DNA of 64,000 bases, taken from Rhizobium croatiense. Lineage in GTDB: Bacteria; Pseudomonadota; Alphaproteobacteria; Rhizobiales; Rhizobiaceae. The translations under genes were made by a program, and so were the position numbers. The stretch spans positions 186,001 to 250,000 of the forward strand of contig NZ_JAILYJ010000008.1 of assembly GCF_019793465.1 (NCBI RefSeq), read 5' to 3'. The notes under the pieces are model-generated. The model was not told the DNA's origin and searched no databases. It saw only the letters and a program-made list of their open reading frames with translations. Below are positions 32,872-41,827 of this stretch, in pieces. How positions within the stretch are numbered: the stretch's first letter is position 1; every line of letters starts with the position of its first letter.

Positions 32872-35397
32872 TCAGCTCTTCAGGCTGGCCTCGGCGGTCC
32901 GGCCACGCAGCTGTCGCACCCGATACTCCTCCTCGCCGGCAGCGCCGTCCGCGGAGCTGGGCCTGACGCCCCTGCCCTCGTTGGCGATGGCGGCGGGCGC
33001 CTCGCGGTGGATGGTCAGATCGCTCTGCGGCAACGGAATCTCGATGCCCTCCGCCTTGAAGCGCTTGAGGATCTCGATCCTCAGATCGTTGCGCACCGTC
33101 ATGCCGTCGCCCATATCGGCGAGGAAGAAGCGCAGTTCGAAATCCAGCGAATAGGGACCGAAGCGCAGGAATTCGACATGCGGTTCGGGATTGCGCATGA
33201 CGAGCGGTATCTTGGCCGTCAGTTCCAGCAGGATATCCATCACCTTCTGCGGATCGGCATCGTAGCTGACCGAAACAGGAATTTCCGAGCGGCCGATCTT
33301 GTTGCGGTGCGTCCAGTTGCCGACCAGCCCGTTGATCAGCTCCGAATTCGGCACGATGATCGACTGTTTGCGAAAGGTCTCGATCTCGGTGGCGCGCACC
33401 GAGATGCGCTTGACGATGCCTTCGGCCGTGCCCGAGACGACATGGTCGCCGACCTTGAACGGCCGCTCGACGAGCAGGATCAGGCCGGAGACGAAGTTGG
33501 AGACGATGTTCTGCAGGCCGAAACCGATGCCGACCGAAAGTGCCGAGGCGACGAGCGCGAAGCTCGACAGATCGATCCCGGCGGCCGAGACGCCGATGAT
33601 CGCCGCCACACCGACCCCGAGATAACCGATCCCCGTCTTGACGGAGTTGCGCACGCCGAGATCGACATGGCTTCGGGCCATAACATTGCCGTCGAGCCAG
33701 CGCTGCACCCAGCGCGTCAACAGGTAGACGCCGGCAAACAACAGAATGCCGGTGCAGATGCCGAGCAGCGAGATGCTGATGCCGCCGAGCTTGACCTCGG
33801 TAAACAGCCGATAGGCGAGAAGCTGCAGGTCCTGCACATGGAAGCCCCAGAGCAGCAGGATCAGCGGGATGCCGACGAGCAGCGCCACCGCATAGATCGC
33901 AAGGCCGACGAGCAGGCCGACCTGGTCGATCGCCACAGGCCCCAGATTGAAGCGGCGCGTCAGGAAACGGGCGAAGAAGGTGTCGCCGAAGCTCTCCTGT
34001 CGAGAGATCGCCTTGCCCGACAGCAGACCGACATACATGGTGGCGACGACCGCACCGGTAATGATGAACTGCGTGGCGACGAAGCGCGCCAGTCCTACAT
34101 AGCCTGCGAGCGCGGTGATGATGAGGCCGGCGCCGGCAACGCGCAGGATGATGGCCATGCCGCGCGGCCAATGCCTGCCCGGCGCGTCGGGATCGCCGTT
34201 CCGTGCCAGCATCGGCTTGCCGAAGGAGGCAGCGATAAGGATCACGCCGATGATCAGCGCGGCGATCAGGCTCCTGACCACCGTCAGCACCAGCGGCGAA
34301 CCCATCGCCTCGCTGACCGTTCCGAACAGATAGTCGAGCCCGTTGACGACAGCCATCGCCAGCAGGCAGTAGCCGATCGAGCGGGCGCCGAGATTGGAAA
34401 GCTTCACCAGCCGCCAATGCGGTTCACGCGGCGCGAAGATGGCGTTGACGAAGCGGCCGACGAAATAGACGAGCCCGATCGTGCCGAACAGCGCGCCGAT
34501 GACGGGTGCGATATCGGGCCGCAGCACGTTGAAACTATTGAGGAAGAAGAACGAGGTTACGAGCAGCACCGCAAGCGCCAGAGTGCGGATCAACGTCGAC
34601 CAGAAGGCAATCGACAGCCGGCCGATATAGGACGGGTTCTCGACCGCCTCATCGCGGCGCAAATATGCGCCGAACAGGCGGTAGCTGCCGGAGAGCAGAA
34701 TGAGCGCCGAGGCGAGCGACAGGAAGATCGCCGCAAACAACGGGAAGCGCTTGAACTTCCAGACGAAGGCGGCCCAGCTGGACAGGGCCTGCGAGAATTC
34801 GCTGACCTCGTGCACGAAGGCGCCGGCGGCATCGTCGAGCACCGAGACGGAGATTTCGGTACGTCTGAGAAGCGTATCGGCGAAAAGCCGCCGTCGCATC
34901 TCGATAATCTCGTTGACAAGCTGCGTCACCGCGATCGACAGATTTTCGGCGTCGCCTGTCACCGCATTGATCTGCGCACGCTCGGCGGCAAGCGCATTGC
35001 GCTCCTGGGTGACGATCTCAGCCTCGGGCGGCTGTCCATCCTTCGGCGGATCGCCGATCTCGCCAAGGCGGTTTTTGATCTGATCGAAACGCGGCCTGAG
35101 ATTGACCGAGATCGTGATGACGGCGCGGCTGAGTTCGTCGGCTTTGGCCGCAATCCCGACCAGCGCATCGTCATTATCGGCGTTCTGCTTGACGCTATCC
35201 TGGAGCGAGCCGAGCTGGACCTTCGCCTTTTCGATTTCCTTCGCCGCCTGAGCGGATGGCGTATCGACAAGCGGCGTCTCCGCCGCCGCCTGCGTCTGCG
35301 GCTCCTGCGCCAAGGCTGCGGCACTCTCGAAATGGGCGCCGGCCAGCGCCAGCGTCATCAGAAGAATGGTGCGAAGCAGGATCGTTCTCAGCCGCAA
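32872..35397 (-). CDS. DUF3772-type MscS mechanosensitive channel, 841 aa
   Basis: A signal peptide (LMTLALAGAHFESAAALAQE) precedes a periplasmic coiled-coil region (~residues 40-190; DUF3772) with many Gln/Asp. About ten membrane helices follow, and the MscS core (residues ~610-760): ALSVGIGFGLQNIVSNFVSG (pore helix), RPFKVGDHVVSG and VPNSELINGLVGN. This is the MscK/YnaI-scale subtype. The C-terminal ~50 residues are Glu/Gly/Arg-rich. Stand-alone on the minus strand between the small exported protein and the DUF924 gene. Confidence 0.9.
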   Translation of the reverse strand: MRLRTILLRTILLMTLALAGAHFESAAALAQEPQTQAAAETPLVDTPSAQAAKEIEKAKVQLGSLQDSVKQNADNDDALVGIAAKADELSRAVITISVNLRPRFDQIKNRLGEIGDPPKDGQPPEAEIVTQERNALAAERAQINAVTGDAENLSIAVTQLVNEIIEMRRRLFADTLLRRTEISVSVLDDAAGAFVHEVSEFSQALSSWAAFVWKFKRFPLFAAIFLSLASALILLSGSYRLFGAYLRRDEAVENPSYIGRLSIAFWSTLIRTLALAVLLVTSFFFLNSFNVLRPDIAPVIGALFGTIGLVYFVGRFVNAIFAPREPHWRLVKLSNLGARSIGYCLLAMAVVNGLDYLFGTVSEAMGSPLVLTVVRSLIAALIIGVILIAASFGKPMLARNGDPDAPGRHWPRGMAIILRVAGAGLIITALAGYVGLARFVATQFIITGAVVATMYVGLLSGKAISRQESFGDTFFARFLTRRFNLGPVAIDQVGLLVGLAIYAVALLVGIPLILLLWGFHVQDLQLLAYRLFTEVKLGGISISLLGICTGILLFAGVYLLTRWVQRWLDGNVMARSHVDLGVRNSVKTGIGYLGVGVAAIIGVSAAGIDLSSFALVASALSVGIGFGLQNIVSNFVSGLILLVERPFKVGDHVVSGTAEGIVKRISVRATEIETFRKQSIIVPNSELINGLVGNWTHRNKIGRSEIPVSVSYDADPQKVMDILLELTAKIPLVMRNPEPHVEFLRFGPYSLDFELRFFLADMGDGMTVRNDLRIEILKRFKAEGIEIPLPQSDLTIHREAPAAIANEGRGVRPSSADGAAGEEEYRVRQLRGRTAEASLKS

Positions 35398-35523
35398 AAG
35401 CGCCTCCGGGAGGGTTGTCGTCAGGATAGAATGTCAGCTTTTCATTGCAAACAAAGGCGACAGAAAGGCGGGAAATGCCTAAAGCGCCTCGCAGCGAACT
35501 TGAAAGACCTGCATGAGAAGCAC

Positions 35524-36075
35524 TCAGAAGCCGGCGCCTGGCCAGGAGAGATAGTCACGCTCCGCAGCCGTCGACTCCCGTCCGACGATGGCATTGCGGT
35601 GCGGAAATCGGCCATAGGCCGCGATCACATCGCGATGACGAATGGCATAATCCAGGTATTCCGCGTCGCCAAGCGCAGTGAACAAGGCCACCGAACGTTC
35701 CTGCTCGTCGAGGTTTTCGGCATGTTCGAACGGCAGATAGAAGAAGGTGCGACAGGCGACCTCGACGGCCTGGTCGCCCCCGGCCGCAAGCGCGAGCTTG
35801 GCTTCCCGCAGCGCCAGTCCGTCGGTTGCGAAGGCGAGCGGCGTGCCGCGATAGATGTTGCGGGGGAACTGGTCGAGCACGATGACCGCCGCCAGCCGGC
35901 ATATCGGATCGGCCCGCCATTCGTCACTGATGCCTGCGGCCAGCGCCAGATGCGTATCGCGGTAAACATCACGGATCTCCACGTCGAGTTCCGGCGGCGG
36001 CTGGAACCACAGCTCCCGGCCGCAGCGAACGAACCAGAAATCATAGACTTCGCGCGGCGTGCGGATCGTCGTCAT
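35524..36075 (-). CDS. DUF924 family protein, 183 aa
   Basis: Matches the DUF924 layout: VYDFWFVRCGRELWFQPPPE (near residue 10), LAAVIVLDQFPRNIYRGTPL (the QFPRN signature), FFYLPFEHAENLDEQERSV, then GRFPHRNAIVGRESTAAE. Length is usual for the family. The function is unknown; the fold is all-helical. The start is the ATG at 36075 with a GGGAGG site; a longer frame from 36090 is not needed. Confidence 0.85.
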   Translation of the reverse strand: MTTIRTPREVYDFWFVRCGRELWFQPPPELDVEIRDVYRDTHLALAAGISDEWRADPICRLAAVIVLDQFPRNIYRGTPLAFATDGLALREAKLALAAGGDQAVEVACRTFFYLPFEHAENLDEQERSVALFTALGDAEYLDYAIRHRDVIAAYGRFPHRNAIVGRESTAAERDYLSWPGAGF

Positions 36076-36186
36076 GTCTGTCCTCCCCATGCGTTAGGTT
36101 TGATGATGCGATGTCGGTAAGCTATTGCGGAAAAAGGATAATGCTGTGCCGTGAGGAGGCCCACGGCACGCCCTGCATCACACCTC

Positions 36187-37251
36187 CTACTTCCCCTCAT
36201 GCAACGAAAACACCAGCGTCGCCCTCGTCCCGCCATGACCGGGATCATAGGCGAAATCCGATTTCAGGCTGGCGGCCATCGCCGTCAATATTCGCGTGCC
36301 GAGCCCAGTCCCTCTGGCAGGGCTCTCCGGATCAAACCCCGCGCCGTCATCCTCGACGATGACCTTCAGCACCTCTTCCGTCTGGTCGACGCTGACACGG
36401 ATCTCCCCCGTGACGCTGTCCGGATAGGCATATTTGAAGGCATTGGTGACGAGCTCGCTGACGATCAGTCCGAGCGTGATAACCTTGTCGGTCGCCAGAT
36501 TGACCGGCGCCGCAGTCAGCATGATGCGGTGCGGCCGCTTGTCGTCACGCATCGACGCTTCGAGTTCGATCAACAGGCTGTTCAGATATTCATCGAGCTG
36601 CACCGATCCGACCTGTCGGTTGGTATAGAGCCGGCGGTGCACGCTGGCGATGGCGTTGATGCGCATCTGCGTTTCGTGCAGCGCATCGATCGCCACTTGG
36701 TCCTTGGTCATCGAGGATTGCATGCGGATCAGCGCGCCGACCAGCCCGAGACTGTTGGCAATGCGGTGATTGACTTCGGCAAGCAGCATCTCCGCAAGAT
36801 CGCGCTGCTGGCGGATCACCTCCTGCGCCTGCGCCGTCTCGCGGCGAAAACGCGCCCGCTCCAATGCCTGTTCGAGGGCAGCCGCGAGCAGATCGAAATA
36901 ATCGGCCGAGATCCCCTTCAGCACGTAGTCGTCGGCACCCGCCTTCAGCGCCGCGACCGCGATGCTGGTATCGTCCGAACCCGTCGCATAGATGACCGGC
37001 GGATGATCCGGCATCGCCGTGATGCAGGGCAGAATGTCGAGGCCGGTTTCGTCGGCCAGCACATGATCGAGTACGACGGCATCGATTCCGCCTTCGCCGA
37101 GTCTCGCCAGACCGGCAGCGCCGTTCTTAGCCCACTCGACCGAAAAGCCGCGCCGAAGCAGGTTTTTCTGCATCAGCAATGCCAGCCCCTCGTCGTCGTC
37201 GATATAGAGGATGTGGATCAGGACATCCGCATCGCCGCTAGAATTGCTCAT
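36187..37251 (-). CDS. Receiver + HisKA_2 (HWE-like) hybrid histidine kinase, 354 aa
   Basis: Residues ~12-130 form a receiver (HILYIDDDEGLALLMQKN, phosphoacceptor Asp in VVLDHVLADETG, Lys in DYVLKG). The HisKA_2 histidine box LLAEVNHRIANSLGLVGALI (~residues 160-185) and the ATPase domain with NAFKYA and GTGLGTRIL follow. The receiver precedes the kinase, so this soluble protein receives a phosphate and may pass it on, as in EcfG-type PhyR/kinase systems; inference. No cognate output gene is adjacent. The start at 37251 has GGAG upstream. Confidence 0.85.
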   Translation of the reverse strand: MSNSSGDADVLIHILYIDDDEGLALLMQKNLLRRGFSVEWAKNGAAGLARLGEGGIDAVVLDHVLADETGLDILPCITAMPDHPPVIYATGSDDTSIAVAALKAGADDYVLKGISADYFDLLAAALEQALERARFRRETAQAQEVIRQQRDLAEMLLAEVNHRIANSLGLVGALIRMQSSMTKDQVAIDALHETQMRINAIASVHRRLYTNRQVGSVQLDEYLNSLLIELEASMRDDKRPHRIMLTAAPVNLATDKVITLGLIVSELVTNAFKYAYPDSVTGEIRVSVDQTEEVLKVIVEDDGAGFDPESPARGTGLGTRILTAMAASLKSDFAYDPGHGGTRATLVFSLHEGK

Positions 37252-37440
37252 TCCCTCTCCCGGCGTTCTCCCGCAGCGACGATGGACCGCAAGCGTCCGA
37301 CTCGTCCGCATGGCAATGTCGTATTGCATTGACCGCCCGAGGTAAACAGCCGCTACCCCTCGCTCTTGTCGCAGGCGGCGCCAAAGGACGACAACGGAAA
37401 ACCGGTACCGCAGAGCGGGTTGATTGGTTTCGTCGGCAGG

Positions 37441-38886
37441 TTAGTTTTTCTGAAATTTCCGATGACCCGAAACTTCCGCTCCCGCCTCCGCCGGCAATTG
37501 CAGGAAGCGCAGCGACGAGATGACCCCGATCGCTCCGACCAAGACGAAGGCCCAACGGAAGTCGGCAAGAACGGGGGTCTCGGCCCCTCTGAGAGCCGCG
37601 GCAATGTTGAGCACGGCGGCCGCCACCGCCACGCCGAGCAGCATCGACACCTGCTGCAGCATGCTCGATAGCGTCGAGGCGGAACTGCGCTGCGCCGGGC
37701 CGATATCGGCGAAAGCCAGCGTGTTCAGCGCGGTGAATTCCATCGACCGCGACAGGCCGGCGAGAAAAAGCAGCGCATGGATGAAAAACTGCGGCGTATC
37801 AGGCGTCAGAAAACCGCAGGCGACGATCGAAAACGCCGCGATCAGCCCATTCAGCACAAGCACCGTGCGGAAACCGAAGAAGCGCAGGAGAGGCGTCGTC
37901 ACCGTCTTCATGCCGAGATTGCCGAGGAAATAGACGAGCAGATAAGTGCCGGCGGCAATTGAACTCAGTCCGAATCCGAGCTGGAACAACAGCGGCAGCA
38001 GGAACGGTGTCGCATTGATGGCCACCCTGCAGGCCGTGCCCGCCGACAGAGTCGACATCGAGAAGGTCTGGACGCCGAAGGCCGAAAGGTCGAGAAGCGG
38101 ATTGTCGACAGCGAGGAAATGTCGCGTCGCCATGACGGAGAGCACGATGCCAGCCGCGAGCATAGATATCACCTGCGGGAGCCCGCCTTCCCATTTGACC
38201 GAGAGTTCCAGGGCGGCGAGCAGGAAGGTGAGCCCTGCCGCACTGAGCACAAAGCCGACGAGATCGAGACGGCCGGCGTCGGCCTCGCGCTGCTCCGGAA
38301 CGAAGCGCAACACCAGTCCCATGCCGAGAATGCCGATCGGGATGTTGATGAGAAAGTTCCAGTGCCAGCTGGCATAGGTGGTGATGAAACTGCCGAGCAC
38401 CGGGCCAATCACCGGCGCGGTCAGCGCCGGCCAGGTGATCAGCGCAATCGCCTGGACGAGTTCGGACTTGCGGGCGTTCTTCAGCACGATGATGCGTCCG
38501 ACCGGCGTCATCAGCGCGCTGCCCGCCCCCTGGACGGCGCGCCACAGCACGAATTCCATAAGGCTGCCGGACAGCCCGCAGAACAGCGAGGCGCCGGTGA
38601 AGACGCCGATCGACATCAGGAAGACACGGCGCGCGCCGAAGCGGTCGCCGAGCCAGCCCGACAGCGGAATGAAGGCGGCCATCGTCAGCATATAGACGGT
38701 GATGCCGATGCTCATCGATACCGGCTGCACGCCGAAGCTTGCCGCCATCTGCGGCAGCGAGGTGGCAACGATCGTGCCGTCGAGAATCTGCATGAAGAAG
38801 GAGACGGCAACGACCAGCGCCACGATCTTCGCCTGGCGGCCGCTTGCCGCCTCTTGCCGGTTCTCGCTCGTCTCTGCCGTGGTCAT
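37441..38886 (-). CDS. DHA2-family MFS drug exporter (EmrB/QacA-like), 481 aa
   Basis: A 14-helix DHA2 transporter. It has the first-helix motif LDGTIVATSLPQMAASF, the motif-A loop GWLGDRFGARRVF, motif C GPVLGSFITTYASWHWNF, and the long second half. It would extrude hydrophobic drugs by proton antiport. No adjacent HlyD partner or regulator is visible. The start is the ATG at 38886; a GTG three codons earlier also fits. It is transcribed away from the ABC operon, with a 529-bp gap between. Confidence 0.9.
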   Translation of the reverse strand: MTTAETSENRQEAASGRQAKIVALVVAVSFFMQILDGTIVATSLPQMAASFGVQPVSMSIGITVYMLTMAAFIPLSGWLGDRFGARRVFLMSIGVFTGASLFCGLSGSLMEFVLWRAVQGAGSALMTPVGRIIVLKNARKSELVQAIALITWPALTAPVIGPVLGSFITTYASWHWNFLINIPIGILGMGLVLRFVPEQREADAGRLDLVGFVLSAAGLTFLLAALELSVKWEGGLPQVISMLAAGIVLSVMATRHFLAVDNPLLDLSAFGVQTFSMSTLSAGTACRVAINATPFLLPLLFQLGFGLSSIAAGTYLLVYFLGNLGMKTVTTPLLRFFGFRTVLVLNGLIAAFSIVACGFLTPDTPQFFIHALLFLAGLSRSMEFTALNTLAFADIGPAQRSSASTLSSMLQQVSMLLGVAVAAAVLNIAAALRGAETPVLADFRWAFVLVGAIGVISSLRFLQLPAEAGAEVSGHRKFQKN

Positions 38887-39415
38887 TGATCTCACAATGC
38901 GAATTGTCGGCGCGGCAGGAAACTGGAAGGAGCCGATCGGAGGATCTGCCGCGGGAAGCGCGCGAACGACGCCGCGCGTTGGCTGAATACGCCCGTCGCA
39001 TCAGGCCGGAAAGGCTAAATCTTGCAGTCGGACAGAATATTCCCGATACGGCCGGCGGTCGGCCCAAAGAAAGAGCCCCGCCGAAGCGAGGCCAAGTTTG
39101 AACCCTCCCGGGAAAACAGGAGCGGCGTCGACGTCCATATCCTGCGGCCCATATCGCCGCGAGGCCAGATTTCGTCCCATTGGTACGCCTGCCGCAAAAA
39201 TTTCCCGGATTTCCAAAAGAGAGGGCCGGACCTGCTGCCGCCGATCAACCCAGCGCGTGCGCTGCAGCGACGATTGTCGCTTGCAATGTTTATAAAAATA
39301 CGTATCACTAAACATATTGCTAAACATGATGATTGAGGAGTTCATGTGAGCATTCTCTAAAACGGGTGAACATGCGACGCCGGCGGGGAGCCGGCATTGG
39401 TTCTGGGAGGAACTT
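38887..39415. promoter_or_regulatory. Divergent control region of drug exporter and polyol ABC operon
   Basis: About 530 bp without a supported gene. The right half becomes AT-rich at 39280-39340 with direct and inverted TAAACAT repeats (39286-39327). A GCCGGC hairpin lies at about 39380-39395, before the GGGAGGAA ribosome site of the binding-protein gene. Confidence 0.55.
39286..39327. promoter_or_regulatory. Operator candidate: ATGTTTA / TAAACAT / TAAACAT
   Basis: ATGTTTA (39286-39292) is an inverted copy of TAAACAT (39309-39315). CTAAACAT is repeated directly 12 bp later (39308-39315 and 39320-39327). About 90 bp lie between it and the binding-protein ATG, in the only AT-rich part of the gap. 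No DeoR- or LacI-type regulator gene is next to it in the window. Confidence 0.5.
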
Positions 39416-40741
39416 ATGCAGAAAACATCGAAAGCCCTTCTTGGGCTGTCCGCGGCATTCGTCATGTCGTCGGCATTGCCCAATCTCGCGAACGCCGATG
39501 AACTGACGCTGTGCTGGGCCGCCTGGGACCCCGCCAATGCACTGGTCGAGCTGTCGAAGGACTTCACCGCCAAGACTGGCACGCAGATGAAGTTCGAATT
39601 CGTTCCCTGGACAAGTTATGCCGATCGCTTCCTCAACGAGCTGAATTCCCATGGCAAGCTCTGCGACCTCATTATTGGCGACAGCCAGTGGATCGGCGGC
39701 TCGGCCGAAAACGGCCACTACGTCAAGCTCAACGACTTCTTCGACAAGGAAGGCATCAAGATGGATGACTTCGTGCCGGCGACGGTCGTCGGCTACTCGG
39801 AATGGCCGAAGAACACGCCGAATTACTGGGCGCTGCCCGCCATGGGCGATGTCGTCGGCTGGACCTACCGCAAGGACTGGTTCGAGAAGCCGGAACTGCA
39901 GAAGGAATTCAAAGCGAAATACGGCCACGATCTCGCAGCCCCGAAGACCTACGACGAACTGAAGCAGATCGCCGAGTTCTTCCAGAAGCGCGAGATCGAC
40001 GGCAAGACCGTCTACGGCGCCTCGATCTATACCGAGCGCGGCTCCGAAGGCATCACCATGGGCGTAACCAACGTCCTTTACGACTGGGGCTTCCAGTACG
40101 ACAACCCGAAGAAGCCTTACGACATGGAGGGCTTCGTCAACTCGGCCGACGCGGTCAAGGGTCTCGAATTCTACAAGTCGCTCTATGATTGCTGCACTCC
40201 GCCCGGCAGCTCCAACGTCTATATGGTCGAATCCGCCGACGCCTTCAAATCCGGCCAAGTCGCGATGCAGATGAACTTCGCCTTCACCTGGCCCGGCCTC
40301 TACAAGGACGAGAAGGTCGGCGGCGACAGGATCGGCTTCTTCCCCAATCCTGCTGAAAAGGCGCATTTCGCTCAGCTCGGCGGCCAGGGCATCTCGGTGG
40401 TCTCCTACTCCGACAAGCGCGACGTCGCCCTGCAATACATCAAGTGGTTCGCACAGCCCGAAGTGCAGGCCAAATGGTGGGAGCTCGGCGGGTTCTCCTG
40501 CCTGAACTCCGTCGTCAACGCGCCGGATTTTACAAAGAGCCAGCCCTATGCCCAGGCCTTCCTGGACTCGATGGCGATCGTCAAGGACTTCTGGGCCGAG
40601 CCAAGCTACGCCTCGCTGCTGCAGGCCATGCAGAAGCGCGTCCATAACTACGTGGTCGCCGGCAACGGCACCGCCCAGGAAGCACTCGATGGCCTGGTGA
40701 AGGACTGGAGCGACGTCTTCAAGGACGACGGCAAGATCTAG
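39416..40741 (+). CDS. Periplasmic binding protein of a polyol/triose-type ABC importer, 441 aa
   Basis: A GGGAGGAA ribosome site precedes the ATG. The signal peptide (ALLGLSAAFVMSSALPNLANA) is followed by a type SBP_bac_1 fold: LTLCWAAWDPANALVELSKDF, GDSQWIGG, YWALPAMGDVVGWTYRKDW, MQMNFAFTWPG and WFAQPEVQAKWWELGGFSC. It is of the glycerol/maltose-binding type. It has four or five Cys, more than usual. It is the first gene of the operon and is separated from the permeases by a stable hairpin (40774-40797). The substrate is inferred from the downstream dihydroxyacetone-kinase genes: a ketotriose, glycerol or related short polyol/ketose. Confidence 0.85.
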   Translation: MQKTSKALLGLSAAFVMSSALPNLANADELTLCWAAWDPANALVELSKDFTAKTGTQMKFEFVPWTSYADRFLNELNSHGKLCDLIIGDSQWIGGSAENGHYVKLNDFFDKEGIKMDDFVPATVVGYSEWPKNTPNYWALPAMGDVVGWTYRKDWFEKPELQKEFKAKYGHDLAAPKTYDELKQIAEFFQKREIDGKTVYGASIYTERGSEGITMGVTNVLYDWGFQYDNPKKPYDMEGFVNSADAVKGLEFYKSLYDCCTPPGSSNVYMVESADAFKSGQVAMQMNFAFTWPGLYKDEKVGGDRIGFFPNPAEKAHFAQLGGQGISVVSYSDKRDVALQYIKWFAQPEVQAKWWELGGFSCLNSVVNAPDFTKSQPYAQAFLDSMAIVKDFWAEPSYASLLQAMQKRVHNYVVAGNGTAQEALDGLVKDWSDVFKDDGKI

Positions 40742-40773
40742 TGCCGGACGACGCGACAGTCGGCATCCTCTGC

Positions 40774-40797
40774 GCGCCATCCTGACCAGGATGGCGC
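40774..40797 (+). terminator. Intercistronic stem-loop after binding-protein gene
   Basis: Perfect 10-bp stem GCGCCATCCT/AGGATGGCGC with GACC loop, with no T-run. Such hairpins between a binding-protein gene and its permeases usually protect the upstream mRNA or attenuate transcription, giving more binding protein than membrane subunits. It is not a full terminator. Confidence 0.6.
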
Positions 40798-40858
40798 CCG
40801 GATTGGCAGACGAGCCGGGCCGCCAGATCTTCCATATCCCAATAGACCGGGTGAAAAA

Positions 40859-41827
40859 TTGACCATTTCCCATTCCTCCATTGTCGAGAAGGCGGCCGAT
40901 GCGACAGCAAGAGCAACGCCGGTCTCGGTCGCCAGACGCGTTCACGGCCTCTCCGACAGGGCGATCGCCCGGCTGTTCATTGCGCCGGCCATCACCTTGC
41001 TGCTGGCCATCAACATCTTCCCGCTGCTTTGGGCGGTCTATCTCTCCTTCACCAATTACCGCGCCAACCGGCCGAATGCGCCGGTCCAGGGCGTCGGCCT
41101 TGGAAACTACGAACGCGTCCTCAACGATCCCGATATCTGGCAGGCGATGCAGACCACTGCGCACTTCGTCTTCTGGACGATCGTGCTTCAGACGGTGATC
41201 GGCTTTACGCTCGCATATCTCATCGACCGCAAGTTCCGCGGCCATGCCTTCTGGACAACGATCATCCTGATTCCGATGATGCTGTCGCCTGCCGTCGTCG
41301 GCAATTTCTGGCGCTTCCTCTACGAGCCTCAGATCGGCCTCTTCGCCTATGCCGTGTCGCTGGTGTCAGGCATTCCAACATCGGATATCCAGATGCTCGG
41401 CAACGTGACGCTGGCGCCATGGGCAATCATCATTGTCGATACCTGGATGTGGACGCCCTATGTGATGCTGATCTGCCTCGCCGGCCTGCGCTCGATCCCC
41501 GACTATATCTACGAGGCGGCCGAGGTCGACCGTGCTTCGCCATGGCGGCAATTCTGGTCGATCACCGTGCCGATGGCCCTGCCTTTCATCATGCTCGCCG
41601 TGCTCTTCCGCGGCATCGAGAATTTCAAGATGTTCGACATGGTGACGCTGCTCACCGGCGGCGGTCCGGGCTCGGTCACCGAGGTCGCCTCGATTACGCT
41701 GAAGCGCGCCGCCTTCGAAAGCTGGGCGACCGGCCGGGCCTCGGCCTTCGCCATCATCCTCTTCGTCGCGGTGTTCGGCCTCGCCAACATCTATGTCAAG
41801 GCATTGAACAAGGTGAAGCAACGATGA
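40859..41827 (+). CDS. ABC transporter permease 1 (MalF/UgpA-like), 322 aa
   Basis: A carbohydrate-type permease with about six membrane helices: LFIAPAITLLLAINIFPLLW at TM1, the conserved SFTNYR, and the EAA loop EAAEVDRASPWRQFWSITVP with its Gly replaced by Ala/Ser in part. The start is a TTG at 40859. It ends in an ATGA overlap with permease 2. Pairs with permease 2 to form the channel. Confidence 0.9.
   Translation: MTISHSSIVEKAADATARATPVSVARRVHGLSDRAIARLFIAPAITLLLAINIFPLLWAVYLSFTNYRANRPNAPVQGVGLGNYERVLNDPDIWQAMQTTAHFVFWTIVLQTVIGFTLAYLIDRKFRGHAFWTTIILIPMMLSPAVVGNFWRFLYEPQIGLFAYAVSLVSGIPTSDIQMLGNVTLAPWAIIIVDTWMWTPYVMLICLAGLRSIPDYIYEAAEVDRASPWRQFWSITVPMALPFIMLAVLFRGIENFKMFDMVTLLTGGGPGSVTEVASITLKRAAFESWATGRASAFAIILFVAVFGLANIYVKALNKVKQR

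Noticed and set aside
32863..36120. Open frame of 1085 codons on the plus strand, opposite the large MscS gene
   Set aside because: It is an antisense frame of a GC-rich gene. Its product is a low-complexity string of Arg/Glu/Asp/Gly without family motifs, while the minus strand has a signal peptide and MscS core.
39320..41245. Open frame of 641 codons on the minus strand, opposite the polyol-binding protein
   Set aside because: The plus strand has a signal peptide, ribosome site and SBP fold. The antisense frame has no ribosome site or motifs.
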